Shown here one piece after another: positions 20,231-29,600 of a stretch of 64,000 nucleotides of DNA; position 1 is the first letter of the stretch; each line of letters begins with the position of its first letter. A program made the translations under genes and the position numbers. The notes below the pieces were generated by a model that made no database searches, had not been told where the DNA came from, and worked only from the letters and a program-made list of their open reading frames with translations. The DNA is from CAWAYH01 sp963786195 (lineage in GTDB: Bacteria; Acidobacteriota; Vicinamibacteria; Vicinamibacterales; 2-12-FULL-66-21). The stretch covers positions 310,001 through 374,000 of the forward strand of contig CAWAYH010000006.1 of NCBI GenBank assembly GCA_963786195.1, written 5' to 3'.

Positions 20231-20830
20231 ATGCTATACGCATTGATCGTTCTTCTCGCATTCTTGACGCCGCTGCCGCAGCAGACCGATCTCAAACCGG
20301 GCGAAGTCCTCGTCCGCGTCGAGACGTCGTTCGGCAACATCGACCTCGCCATCGAGACGAAGCGCGCGCCGATAACGGCGGGCAACTTCCTCAAGTACGT
20401 CGACGGCGGCTTCTACACAGGCGGCAGCTTTCACCGCGCCACGCGGCCGGACAACTACAAGCCGAACCTCCCGAATCGTCCGCCGCTCGAGATCATTCAG
20501 GCGGGCACCAACCCGGAGCGTCGAGCGGAGGGATTTTCGCCGATTCCACTCGAACGCACGAATCTCACCGGGCTGACGCACGTCGTGGGCACCGTCTCGA
20601 TGCCGCGCGGGCAGGAGGCCGATTCGGGTCGCTCGGGATTCGTCATCCTCTTCAACGACCAGCCGTCACTCAACTTCGGCGGCATGCGCTTCGACGATGG
20701 TCAGGGGGCGGCGGCGTTCGGGCGCGTCGTGGCGGGGATGGACGTGGCGAAGAAGATCCAGCAGCAGCCGGTCAAGGAGCAGGCGCTGGATCCGCCCGTC
20801 AAGATCGAACGGATCGTGCGGGTGAAATGA
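20231..20830 (+). CDS. Cyclophilin-type peptidyl-prolyl isomerase
   Basis: Protein of 199 residues with a short hydrophobic leader (MLYALIVLLAFLTPLPQ), suggesting export. The cyclophilin domain reads VRVETSFGNIDLAIETKRAP, FLKYVDGGFYTGGSFHRATR and GFVILFNDQPSLNFGG. The loop around residues 75-115 is longer than in PpiA/PpiB, and the active-site Phe-X-X-Gln motif is replaced by IIQAGT, so activity may be reduced. The family catalyses cis-trans isomerisation of prolyl bonds, here probably in the periplasm. It follows the vWA gene by 41 bases, which include a small hairpin gggacttcagtccc at about 20204-20217. Confidence 0.85.
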   Translation: MLYALIVLLAFLTPLPQQTDLKPGEVLVRVETSFGNIDLAIETKRAPITAGNFLKYVDGGFYTGGSFHRATRPDNYKPNLPNRPPLEIIQAGTNPERRAEGFSPIPLERTNLTGLTHVVGTVSMPRGQEADSGRSGFVILFNDQPSLNFGGMRFDDGQGAAAFGRVVAGMDVAKKIQQQPVKEQALDPPVKIERIVRVK

Positions 20831-20982
20831 CTGAATGTCGTCCGCCGACGGACACGTCTGACCGCTTCCGGACGCCCCCCCATCAGTCTGAACTGACGCG
20901 TCCGCTCGGCTCAACCCGTTGCATTGCCGCGGTCTAGCCCCGGTACCGGGTGACTGGCATACCGTCTGCTGCAACCCGTCAC

Positions 20983-23361
20983 ATGCTCAGTTTCTTGTCG
21001 GATCTGCGCTACGCGGTGCGGCAGCTGATGCGGGCGCCGGGATTCGCGGTGCCTGCCGCCCTCTGCCTCGCGCTGGGCGTGGGCGTCAACACCGCCGTCT
21101 TCAGCGTCTTCAACTCGGTGCTGCTCAGGCCGTTCCCGTATAGGGCTCCCGAGGGTCTGGTTGCGGTCTTCGAGAACAACGTTCGGCGAGGCGTGACGCG
21201 ATCGCCCGTGTGCCCGGCTGACTTCCTCGACTGGCGCGAGCAGTCACGCACGCTGTCGGCGGTCGGCGCGTATCGGGCATGGGAGCCGAACCTCACCGGC
21301 ATCCAGGAGCCGGAGCGGCTGACGGGGTTGCGCGCGTCCGGCGACCTCTTTTCGCTGCTCGGCGTCGCCCCCACGGTTGGCCGGGTTTTCCTGCCGGAGG
21401 ACGAGACCAACCGCGCGACGGTCGTCGTGTTGAGCCACCGCCTGTGGCGGCGCCTGTTCGGCGCCGACCCGTCGATTGTCGGCCGGCATGTACAGCTGGA
21501 CGACACGGCTTACGAAGTCGTCGGCGTCATGCCGCCGGACTTCCAGTTTCCGACCCGCGAGGCGGAGTTGTGGGCACCCCTGACGCTCGCCACAAGCCGT
21601 CAGGACCGCGGCGAACACTCCCTTCAGGTCATCGCGCGTCTCGGCCCGAACGCATCGCTGCCCGCGGTCCGCGCGGAGCTGGGCGCAATGATGAAGCGCG
21701 TCGAAGCGCAAAACGATGGCTGCGGCGCAGATTCACTGTCCCTCCGCGATTGGTACGTGGGATCGGGCAACCGCAGTACGCTTTGGATCCTCCTCGCGGC
21801 CGTCGGGCTGGTCCTGATCACCGCGTCGACGAACGTGGCCAATCTCCTGCTGGCGCGCGGGAGCGCTCGGCAAACCGAGTTTGCGATTCGGTCGGCGATT
21901 CGCGCCAGCCGTGGCCGGCTGGTCGCACAACTCCTGGCGGAAAGCCTCGTCCTCGCGCTCGTCGGCGGATGGTTGGGCCTCATGCTGGCGATGTGGAGCC
22001 GGGACGCGCTGGTCGCGCTCCTCCCAGCCGGATCGATCTACGGGTTGCTGCCGGCAGTCCTCGACTGGCGCGTGATGACCTACACGCTCGCCGCGGCGCT
22101 CACGAGCGGCGTCATCTTCTCCCTCGCGCCGGTGTATCGCTATTCCCGTGCGTCGTTGACGGCGTCAATGTCGTCGGTCCGAGCGCCGTTGAGAATGCGG
22201 GGCGTGCTGCTCGTCGCGCAGGTCGGGCTGGCCGTCATGCTGCTGGCCGGCGCCGGGCTGCTCCTCAGGAGCTTCATGAACGTCAGGCGCATCGACCCGG
22301 GCTTCGCTCACGAGGATGTGCTTGCGGCGCGAATCAACCTCCCCGCCCGGTTCGCTACCGGACAGCGGATCGACTTCTATCAGCAGGTCCTGCAGCGCGT
22401 CGCCGCCGATCCACAGGTGACGGCCGCAGGCGCCGTGACCTACCTGCCGCTCGCCGGCGGCGGCAGCGGAGGCTTCATCACCTTCGAAGGACGGCCACCC
22501 GAACCAGGCGGACCACCGGTCGTGCAGCGGCTGATCGTCACGCCGGGGTACTTCGCAACGCTGGGCATCGCGCTGCGGGATGGACGACTCTTCAGCGAAC
22601 AGGATTCGGCCACGAGCGCGCCGGTCGTGATCGTCAATCAGGCGTTCGTGCGGCGGTTCTGGCCGAACGAGAACCCAATCGGCCTGCGGATCAAACGCGG
22701 CACGCCGAACGCCGTCTTCCCCTGGCTCACGGTGGTCGGGGTCATCGCCGACGTCCGGCAACGGAGCCTTCAGGCGCCCGTCAGCCCCACGATCTTCCTG
22801 CCGCACACGCAGTTCCCCGAGCCGGCGCTGTCGATCGTCGTCCGATCGACCGCAGACCCGCAGGTGATCGCGTCGCGCATCCGCGACGCCGTGCGCGCAG
22901 TCGAGCCGAATCAACCGGTGGCCTGGGTAGGAACGCTGGACGACGTGGTGTTCGGGTTCCTGGCGCCGCGATGGCTGCCGCTTCTCTGGATGACCCTGTT
23001 CGCGGGTCTTGCGCTCGTGCTGGCCACCACAGGTGTCTACGCCGTTGTCAGCTACGCCGTCGCGCAGCGGGCACGCGAGTTCGGCATCCGTGTCGCGCTC
23101 GGCGCCGACCGAGCCGATCTCGTGCGGATCGCTCTGCGCCAGGGCGTGGGCCCGGCACTCGTCGGAAGTGTCGTGGGGCTGGCGGCAGCCGCGAGCCTGA
23201 CGCACGTGCTCGGCAACCTGCTCGTCGGCGTCAGCCCGAGAGATGTCGCGACCTTCGTCGCGTCAGCGCTGATTCTGGTGCTCGTGGCGGTCGCCGCAAG
23301 CTATCCTCCCGCGCGACGGATCGCGCGTCAGGATCCCTGCGTCGCGTTGAGGCACGAGTGA
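20983..23361 (+). CDS. ADOP-type orphan ABC permease (MacB/FtsX)
   Basis: Start set at ATG 20983 (MLSFLSDLRYAVRQLMRAPG); an in-frame GTG 11 codons upstream is less likely. The 792-residue protein has the acidobacterial duplicated orphan permease architecture. This comprises an N-terminal helix (about 20-40), a MacB periplasmic core (AFVRRFWPNENPIGLRIK belongs to the second copy), and FtsX helices near residues 267-293, 317-340, 367-386 and 407-428. A second periplasmic domain and three C-terminal helices follow; the last loop, EFGIRVALGADRADLVRI, is a typical FtsX feature. No ABC ATPase gene is adjacent. The substrate and partner ATPase are unknown; MacB relatives move peptides or lipoproteins across the envelope. 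Convergent with the hydroxylase genes downstream. Confidence 0.9.
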   Translation: MLSFLSDLRYAVRQLMRAPGFAVPAALCLALGVGVNTAVFSVFNSVLLRPFPYRAPEGLVAVFENNVRRGVTRSPVCPADFLDWREQSRTLSAVGAYRAWEPNLTGIQEPERLTGLRASGDLFSLLGVAPTVGRVFLPEDETNRATVVVLSHRLWRRLFGADPSIVGRHVQLDDTAYEVVGVMPPDFQFPTREAELWAPLTLATSRQDRGEHSLQVIARLGPNASLPAVRAELGAMMKRVEAQNDGCGADSLSLRDWYVGSGNRSTLWILLAAVGLVLITASTNVANLLLARGSARQTEFAIRSAIRASRGRLVAQLLAESLVLALVGGWLGLMLAMWSRDALVALLPAGSIYGLLPAVLDWRVMTYTLAAALTSGVIFSLAPVYRYSRASLTASMSSVRAPLRMRGVLLVAQVGLAVMLLAGAGLLLRSFMNVRRIDPGFAHEDVLAARINLPARFATGQRIDFYQQVLQRVAADPQVTAAGAVTYLPLAGGGSGGFITFEGRPPEPGGPPVVQRLIVTPGYFATLGIALRDGRLFSEQDSATSAPVVIVNQAFVRRFWPNENPIGLRIKRGTPNAVFPWLTVVGVIADVRQRSLQAPVSPTIFLPHTQFPEPALSIVVRSTADPQVIASRIRDAVRAVEPNQPVAWVGTLDDVVFGFLAPRWLPLLWMTLFAGLALVLATTGVYAVVSYAVAQRAREFGIRVALGADRADLVRIALRQGVGPALVGSVVGLAAAASLTHVLGNLLVGVSPRDVATFVASALILVLVAVAASYPPARRIARQDPCVALRHE

Positions 23362-23367
23362 GGAAAT

Positions 23368-25517
23368 CTAGACGAGCCTGACCGGCAACTCCGTTGCGAC
23401 CGTCCCGAACGCACGAACCGCCGATCCGATCGCCGGCGCCACGCACACGATCGGCGTCTCCCCGCTCCCGCGGATGGGATGTCCTTGCGATCGAGCAGCA
23501 CGACGTCGATGGGCGGCACGTCTTTGAACCGCGGCACGCGATACTGCTCCATCGTCCCGTTCGTGATCTGGCCGTTGGCGAATTGCGACGGCCTCGAACA
23601 GCGCGCCGCCGAGCCCCTGCACGACTGCGCCCTCGACCTGGTTGTGCAGCCCGTCGGGGTTGACGATGGCGCCACACTCGAACACGACGACGAGCCGCTC
23701 GACCTTGAAGCCGCCGGCCGCCTTCGACACCTCAGCCGCCGTCGCGACGTAGCTGGCTTTTTCGGTGCCGCACGCGATGCCGAGCGACCGTCCAGCACGG
23801 CGACGGTTTCGGCCAGCCGATCTTCTGTGCTGCGGCCGTGAGCACGGCGCGCATGCGCTCGTCCTTCAAGTGCGTCATCCGGAACTCGACCGCATCGACG
23901 TCGAGCGCGCGCGCGATCGCGTCCATGTGCATCTCGCGCACGTAGTGGTTCGCGGTCGCGGCCAGGCCGCGATACGAACCCTGCCGCAGCGGCGAATCGG
24001 CCGGGTGAAACTGGATGCGCTTGTTCGGCACGTCGTAGGGCGTCTGGATCGCCGGATCCGCCCGAGTTCCAGTTGTCGAATTCCCAGGCGATCAGGCGGC
24101 GATTGCCATCGACCGCTGCCTTCACGTCGATCACGCCCGCCGGCCGGAAGTAGCCGAACGAGAACTCTTCAACGCGCGTCCACACCAGCTTCACGGGCTT
24201 GCCAGCGGCTTTCGCGAGGCGCGCCGCTTCGATCGCATGCTCGCCCGTGTGCTTGCCGCCGTAGGCCGAACCGGTATCGGGCACGATCACGCGGACGCGG
24301 TCCTCGGGCATACGGAACGCCTCTGCCAGCTCGGTGCGGACGCCGAACGGACGCTGCGTGCCGCGTCCAGACAGTGACCTTCCCGTCGGTCCACTCGGCG
24401 ACCGCGCATCGCGGCTCCAGCGGCACGTGCGCGATGTAAGGAATGCGGTAGCTCGCGTCGAACGTTGCGCGGCGCCTGCCCGCGCGGCGGCGACATCGCC
24501 GGTGACGGCGGGCGTCCCGCCGCCCGACCCCGCGTCTGCGCCGGTCTTCTTCAGATGTTCGTAGATCGTTGTCGGAGATCGGCAGATTGGGGGGCACGCG
24601 CCACTCCGCGCGCAGCGCTGACACCGCGCGCCGGGCCACGCGTTCGTGTCGGCGCGACCACGCCGACGAATTCCCCGTCGCGAACCACAGTGACGCCCGG
24701 CATCGCGCGGCGCGCCGCTCGTCGACGGACACGAGCGTGCCGGTGTAACCCTCCGGCCTCAGCACGCGACCGTACAGCATACCCGGCGTCACGACGTCGG
24801 GCGTGTAACGATGCGGGCCGGTCACGAACGCGCGGCCGTCGACCTTGCGCGGCGCCGCGAACAGCCCACATCGCGCCGGGGGCATGACGGTGGTTTCGGC
24901 GGCAATCGACGCCGGTCAGCTTCTGGCCGTTCGTCAGCTCGCCGTAAGCGCATCGACCGACCTTGCGCGTCGACGACGCGGCCGTCTCTCGCGGTGAGGG
25001 TGGCGCGATCGATCTGCCACCGCGCGGCAGCCGATCGATCAGCATCTCGCGCGCCGCGGCCGCCGCCCGGGCCAGCTGCGGCGCCATACGGGGCGTCGAC
25101 TGCGATCCGAAGGTGCCTGATCGAACGGCACCAGGTCGGTGTCGGCCATCACGAGCGTCACGCGATCGAGCGGCACGCGCAGCTCGTCGGCGACCGCCTG
25201 CGCCAGCGACGTCCGGATGTTCTGACCGATCTCCGTCTTGCCGGTGTAGCCGGTGACCTGTCCGTTCTCGTCGATGTGCAGCCACGCGGCGAGATCGCGC
25301 GGCGGCGTGCGCTGGCCGGCGCGGCCGGACTCCTGAGCGGCGGCATCCGGGCAACGACGCCACGACGAGCAGCCCACCGCCCATCGCCGCGAAGATGCGC
25401 ACGAAGTCGCGGCGCTCGAGCTCGAAGCGGTACGAGGGCGCCTCCGCCAGCTCGTAGCGTTCGACCTCGGGAAGGTGCGTCGGTGCTGACGGTGCGGCAG
25501 GTGCTTGTGTCGCTCAT
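23368..25517 (-). CDS. Xanthine dehydrogenase-family molybdenum-binding subunit (heavily frameshifted)
   Basis: Large subunit of an IorB/XdhA-type molybdenum hydroxylase. The start MSDTSTCRTVST overlaps the small-subunit stop as ATGA. Conserved blocks occur in order but in changing frames: FELERRDFVRIFAAMGGGLL, LHIDENGQVTGYTGKTEIGQ, RVIVPDTGSAYGGKHTGEHA, LVVVFECGAIVNPDGLHNQV, and C-terminal GSGETPIVCVAPAIGSAVRA with the expected active-site Glu. About ten single-base shifts are needed. Conservation between breaks is strong and there is no deletion, so sequencing error is the simplest explanation. An N-terminal hydrophobic stretch suggests export, as in isoquinoline 1-oxidoreductase-type enzymes that use c-type cytochromes. 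Substrate cannot be deduced. Confidence 0.8.
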
Positions 25518-26005
25518 CGGCGTGCTCCCGCAGCTGTTCGTCCTTCATCCGGTCGGACGCGAGCTTCACCGCGCGCAACGATACGCAGGTACGTGCCGCA
25601 CCGGCACACGTTGCGATCCAGGAGCTTCGCGACGTCCTGATCCGAGGGCTTCGGGTTGGTGTCGAGCAGGCCGATCGTCGCCATGACCATGCCGGGCGTG
25701 CAGTAGCCGCACTGAAACGCTTCGGCCTCGAGGAAGGCTTCCTGCACGGGATGCAGGCGATCGCCCTCGGCAATCGCTTCGATGGTGGTGATGCGTTTGC
25801 CGGCGACCGCGCCGAGCCGCGTGACGCACGAGCGCACGGCCTGGTCGTCGATGAGCACGGTGCAGGCGCCGCAGTGGCCCTCACCACATCCGTACTTCGA
25901 ACCGGTGAGTCCCAGCTCGTAGCGCAGGACCGACAACAAGCTGTCACCCGGCTCTCCGTCGACCCGGTGGGTCCGGCCGTTGACGAGCAGCGGAAAGGTC
26001 GGCAT
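25514..26005 (-). CDS. 2Fe-2S subunit of molybdenum hydroxylase
   Basis: Protein of about 160 residues with both [2Fe-2S] clusters of the CoxS/XdhC/IorA family. The plant-type cluster uses Cys40, Cys45, Cys48 and Cys60 (KYGCGEGHCGACTV), and the second uses Cys99, Cys102, Cys134 and Cys136 (FQCGYCTPGMVM; NVCRCGTYLRI). It transfers electrons from the molybdopterin subunit to an external acceptor. The last 15-20 residues are uncertain: the frame that continues the family consensus (AVKLASDRMKDEQL) differs from the frame that ends at the overlapping stop, so one base is probably inserted after position 25590. No FAD subunit gene is present, which fits the IorAB-like type. Confidence 0.88.
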   Translation of the reverse strand: MPTFPLLVNGRTHRVDGEPGDSLLSVLRYELGLTGSKYGCGEGHCGACTVLIDDQAVRSCVTRLGAVAGKRITTIEAIAEGDRLHPVQEAFLEAEAFQCGYCTPGMVMATIGLLDTNPKPSDQDVAKLLDRNVCRCGTYLRIVARGEARVRPDEGRTAAGARR

Positions 26006-26167
26006 GCCGCGAGTTTACAACTGTTCGATTCGGACCGGTCCGTCGTTGATCAAAAAGGGGTTGCCACGCGCAGGACCCGCACGCAGGGGCATGCTAAGAT
26101 CGGCTCGTACGCCTCAGCTGCGGTGGCGTGTCGGCACCCGTCTAATTCCCGGTAGGGAGGGTCTGCC
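26006..26167. promoter_or_regulatory. Divergent intergenic region before EACC1-like gene
   Basis: A 162-base gap between the hydroxylase small subunit (minus) and the EACC1-like gene (plus). TAGGGAGGG at 26152-26160 is the ribosome site of the latter. No operator-like palindrome was recognised. Confidence 0.35.
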
Positions 26168-26593
26168 ATGCCGAGCGATCCGCAAGCCACTAGCCTGACG
26201 ATCCTCGTCGACGCCGGACGAGACACCCTGCCCGAAGATCTGGACACTCTAACTCGACAGTTGCGCGACGAGATTTCGGATCTCGGCGTCGAGACGGTCG
26301 GGCTGGCAACGACCGATGCGGTCCCGGCCGGGACCAAATCAATGGAAGCGGTGACCCTCGGCGCGCTGGCGGTGACCGTTCTTCCCACTGTGCTCCCCCG
26401 GCTCATCGAGTTCTTACAAGCCTGGTCCCTGCGCGCCAAAGATCGCACCGTCAAGATCAAAGCGAGCGTCGGGGACCGGTCGGTCGACGTGGAGTATCCG
26501 GCCGGAGCGTCCGAAACGGTTGTGAAGGAGCTCATCCAGAAGATGACGGACACCCTTGCGCCCGCGACGGAGGGTCGCAAGACAGCCACCTGA
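26168..26593 (+). CDS. EACC1-like effector-associated component
   Basis: Protein of 141 residues whose layout matches EACC1 (effector-associated constant component 1), described computationally in NTP-dependent conflict systems where it accompanies caspase or trypsin effectors. An N-terminal alpha/beta part (residues 8-47: LTILVDAGRDTLPEDLDTLT, then LRDEISDLGVETVGLA) leads to a hydrophobic central helix (61-86, AVTLGALAVTVLPTVLPRLI). A C-terminal beta hairpin and helix follow (VKIKASVGDRSVDVEYPAGA). A strong TAGGGAGGG precedes the ATG. The caspase gene follows after 63 bases on the same strand, so they form a two-gene unit. Assignment is by pattern recognition only. The central helix may be a membrane or oligomerisation element. 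Predicted role: adaptor or regulator of the caspase. Confidence 0.72.
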   Translation: MPSDPQATSLTILVDAGRDTLPEDLDTLTRQLRDEISDLGVETVGLATTDAVPAGTKSMEAVTLGALAVTVLPTVLPRLIEFLQAWSLRAKDRTVKIKASVGDRSVDVEYPAGASETVVKELIQKMTDTLAPATEGRKTAT

Positions 26594-26656
26594 CGCGGAG
26601 GGGAGACAGGAGCTGCCGGTTAGAACTTCGGGATCAGACGCGTTGCGTGCGGCACT

Positions 26657-29600
26657 ATGGCGCGCAAACTTGCGCTCATCATCGGCAACAGTCACTACGA
26701 GGACGCCCACCTAGCCAAGCTGGCGGCCCCCGACGTCGACGCTCGCTCGCTCGCCGAGACGCTCCAGGCGCCCGGCATCGGCAACTTCGACGAGGTCATC
26801 CCGCTCCTGAATGAAGGGCTGGCGACGGTCCGCAAGGCCATCGCCCGCTTCTTCGATCTCAGACATCGCGACGATCTCCTGGTGCTGTATTTCTCGGGCC
26901 ACGGTGTCCGCGACGAGCAGGGTCATCTCTATCTCGCCGTCAGAGATACCGAGCACGATCTGCTGGCGGGCACCGCGATCGAAGCCTCGTACGTAACCGC
27001 GCGGATGGATCGCAGCGCGTCGAAACGGCTCGTCCTGATTCTGGACTGCTGTCACAGCGGCGCGTTCGGCTACGGCACGAAGGCCGCAAGCGGCGCGCAG
27101 GTCGGCACCGCCACGGCATTCGAAGGCACGGGCCGCGGGCGCGTCGTGCTGACGGCGACCGACTCGACGCAGTACGCGTGGGAAGGCGATCGGGTGATCG
27201 GCGAGGTCCAGAACTCGCTCTTCACACACTACCTGATCCAGGGACTTCGCTCAGGCGCCGCGGATCGGGATGAGGACGGGCTCATCACGATCGACGAGCT
27301 CTACGACTACGTGTACGAGCAGGTGCTGAACGAGACGCCGAAGCAGACGCCGGGCAAATGGGCGTTCGGCCAGCAGGGGGAGATCGTCATCGCGCAGAAC
27401 ACGGCGATCACCCGCGCCAAGCTGCCGCCCGAAATCGAGGAAGCGCTGCGCAGCACGCTGCCGAGCGTCAGGCTCGAAGCCGTTCAAGAGCTCGGCAACA
27501 TCATGAACGGCCACCATCTGCCCCGGGCTCAGGCCGCGCGTGAAGCCCTCCAGCGGCTGTCGGAGGACGACAGCCGGCGCGTCGCGGGCGCGGCGCTTTC
27601 CTTCCTGAAGAGCGCCGACCAGGCCAGCACGGAAGCGGAGGAGGAAGCAAAGCTGCAGCGCCAGCGCGAAATCGCCGTGCTGCTGGCTGCGGCGCGCGAG
27701 GCGCTCCACCGCGGCAACCTGGAGGAAGTCGCCGGGCCACTCGACCAAGTACTCAGCTTCGAGCCGGAACACACCGATGCGCTGCGGTTGAAGGAAGCGC
27801 ACGAGCGCGCGGTCGACGAACGTGCGCGGCTCGAGGAGGCGGAACGGCGGATACGCGATCTGCGCCAGCGAATCGGCAGCCTCGTGGCGCGCGCGAACGC
27901 CGCCGATCGTCACGAGGAAGCGATCACGCTCCTCGAAGAAGCCCTCGGCCTCGACCCCGAACACACCGAAGTGAGGCAGCTGCTCGAGGGCAGGCATCGG
28001 CTGCGCGCGGAAGCGGAAGGCGCCGCGCGTCAGGCGCGCGAGATCGCGGCGGCTGAGGAACAAATCGACCGTCACCTCGAGCTGGGCGAGCTGGATGCCG
28101 CGGAACAGGCCCTGCAGAATCTCGATGCGGCGTTGTCGGCCAGCGACGTGTTCGCGCCCCTCCAGCAGCGGCTCGCCCTGATGAAAGGGACCCGCCGGGC
28201 GCAGGCAGCGGTCCTCGAGGCGCGGCGACAGTTCGACGCCGGCGATCGAGACGGAGCGCTCGCCAGCCTGGGTCGATTCAGCCCGAGACACCCGCTCGTC
28301 GACAAGTCGCTCGTGGATCTCGGCCGCGAAGCCGAGCGGCTCGAGCGCGCCCGCGCCGAAGAAGCGGCCCGCCAGAAAGCGCAGGCGGAACGCGCGGCGG
28401 AAGAGGCCGCCCGCCAGAAAGCGGAAGCCGAGCGTAAGGCCGCAGAAGACGCCGCGCGCCGACAAGCGGAAGCCGAGCGACGAGCGGCTGACGAAGCCGC
28501 GCGACAGAAAGCCGAGGCCGAGCGCAAGGCCGCGGAAGAAGCGGCGCGTCGGAAAGCGGCAGCGGAGCGACGAGCCGCCGAGGACGCCGCTCGACAGCAA
28601 GCCGAGGCCGAGCGCAAAGCTGCAGAAGAAGCGGCGCGCCGGAAAGCGGAAGCGGAGCGACGAGCGGCCGAGCACGCCGCTCGACAGAAGGCCGAGGCCG
28701 AGCGCAAGGCCGCGGAAGACGCCGCTCGACAAAAAGCCGAAGGCGAACGCAAAGCTGCCGAAGAAGCGGCCCGTCTGAAGGCGGAGGCCGAGCGCAAGGC
28801 ACGGGACCAGCAGGTTGCCGCGCTCCTGGTGGATGCGCGCGCCGCGCTCGGCCGCATGCAGTTCAAGGAGGCGCTGGACGCGCTGGCCCACGCGTCCCGG
28901 CTGGATCCGCAGGCGCCCGGAGTCCGCGATCTCCGCGAGACCGCGGAGGCCGGCAAAGCCGCCGCCGACGCCGTGGAGCGCAGACGCCAGCAGATCGAGG
29001 CGCAGCTCGGAGAAGCCGCACGTCATCTCGCGCGTGCGAATCACACCAAAGCGCTCGTCATCGTCGAGGCGGTCCTGCGCAGCGATCCCCGAAATGCCGC
29101 CGCACTGGCCCTCCAGGCCGATGTTCAGCGCGCCGTCGCGGCGAAGGAACAGGCCCAGCGCGAAGCCGAGGCCGAACGCGCGGCTGCGAGAGCGGCCGAG
29201 CAGGCACAGCGCGAAGTGGATCAGATGCTCGCCCGCGCGTCGAAGCGCCTGCGCTGGCACGATGTCTCGGGCGCGCGCGGCCTCGTGGACGGAGCGCTGG
29301 CGCGGATGCCGCAGCATCCCGCGTCACTCGCGCTGCTGTCGCAGATCGACCACATGGCCGAGGAGCCGCCCGTGGCGGCCACCGGCTTCTCGGTTCGGCC
29401 CACGCTCTCGGTAGCGGTGGTCTGGCTGCGAACCAAGGTCTCGGACACCTTCACAGTCGTGGCCGGGGTCGTCCTGGCCAGCGGCATCGCGCTCATGATG
29501 TTGAGGCCCGGGGCTGAGCCGTACACCACCCCGCGACAAACCGAGACGGTCGGAACGACCCCCAAACCCGTGGCCCCGACGCCGACTGCTCCCGCTGCCA

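Noticed and set aside
27251..29317. 688-codon open frame on the minus strand
   Set aside because: Antisense to the caspase gene; its apparent repeats (leucine/phenylalanine/arginine blocks) only mirror the 15-codon coiled-coil repeats.
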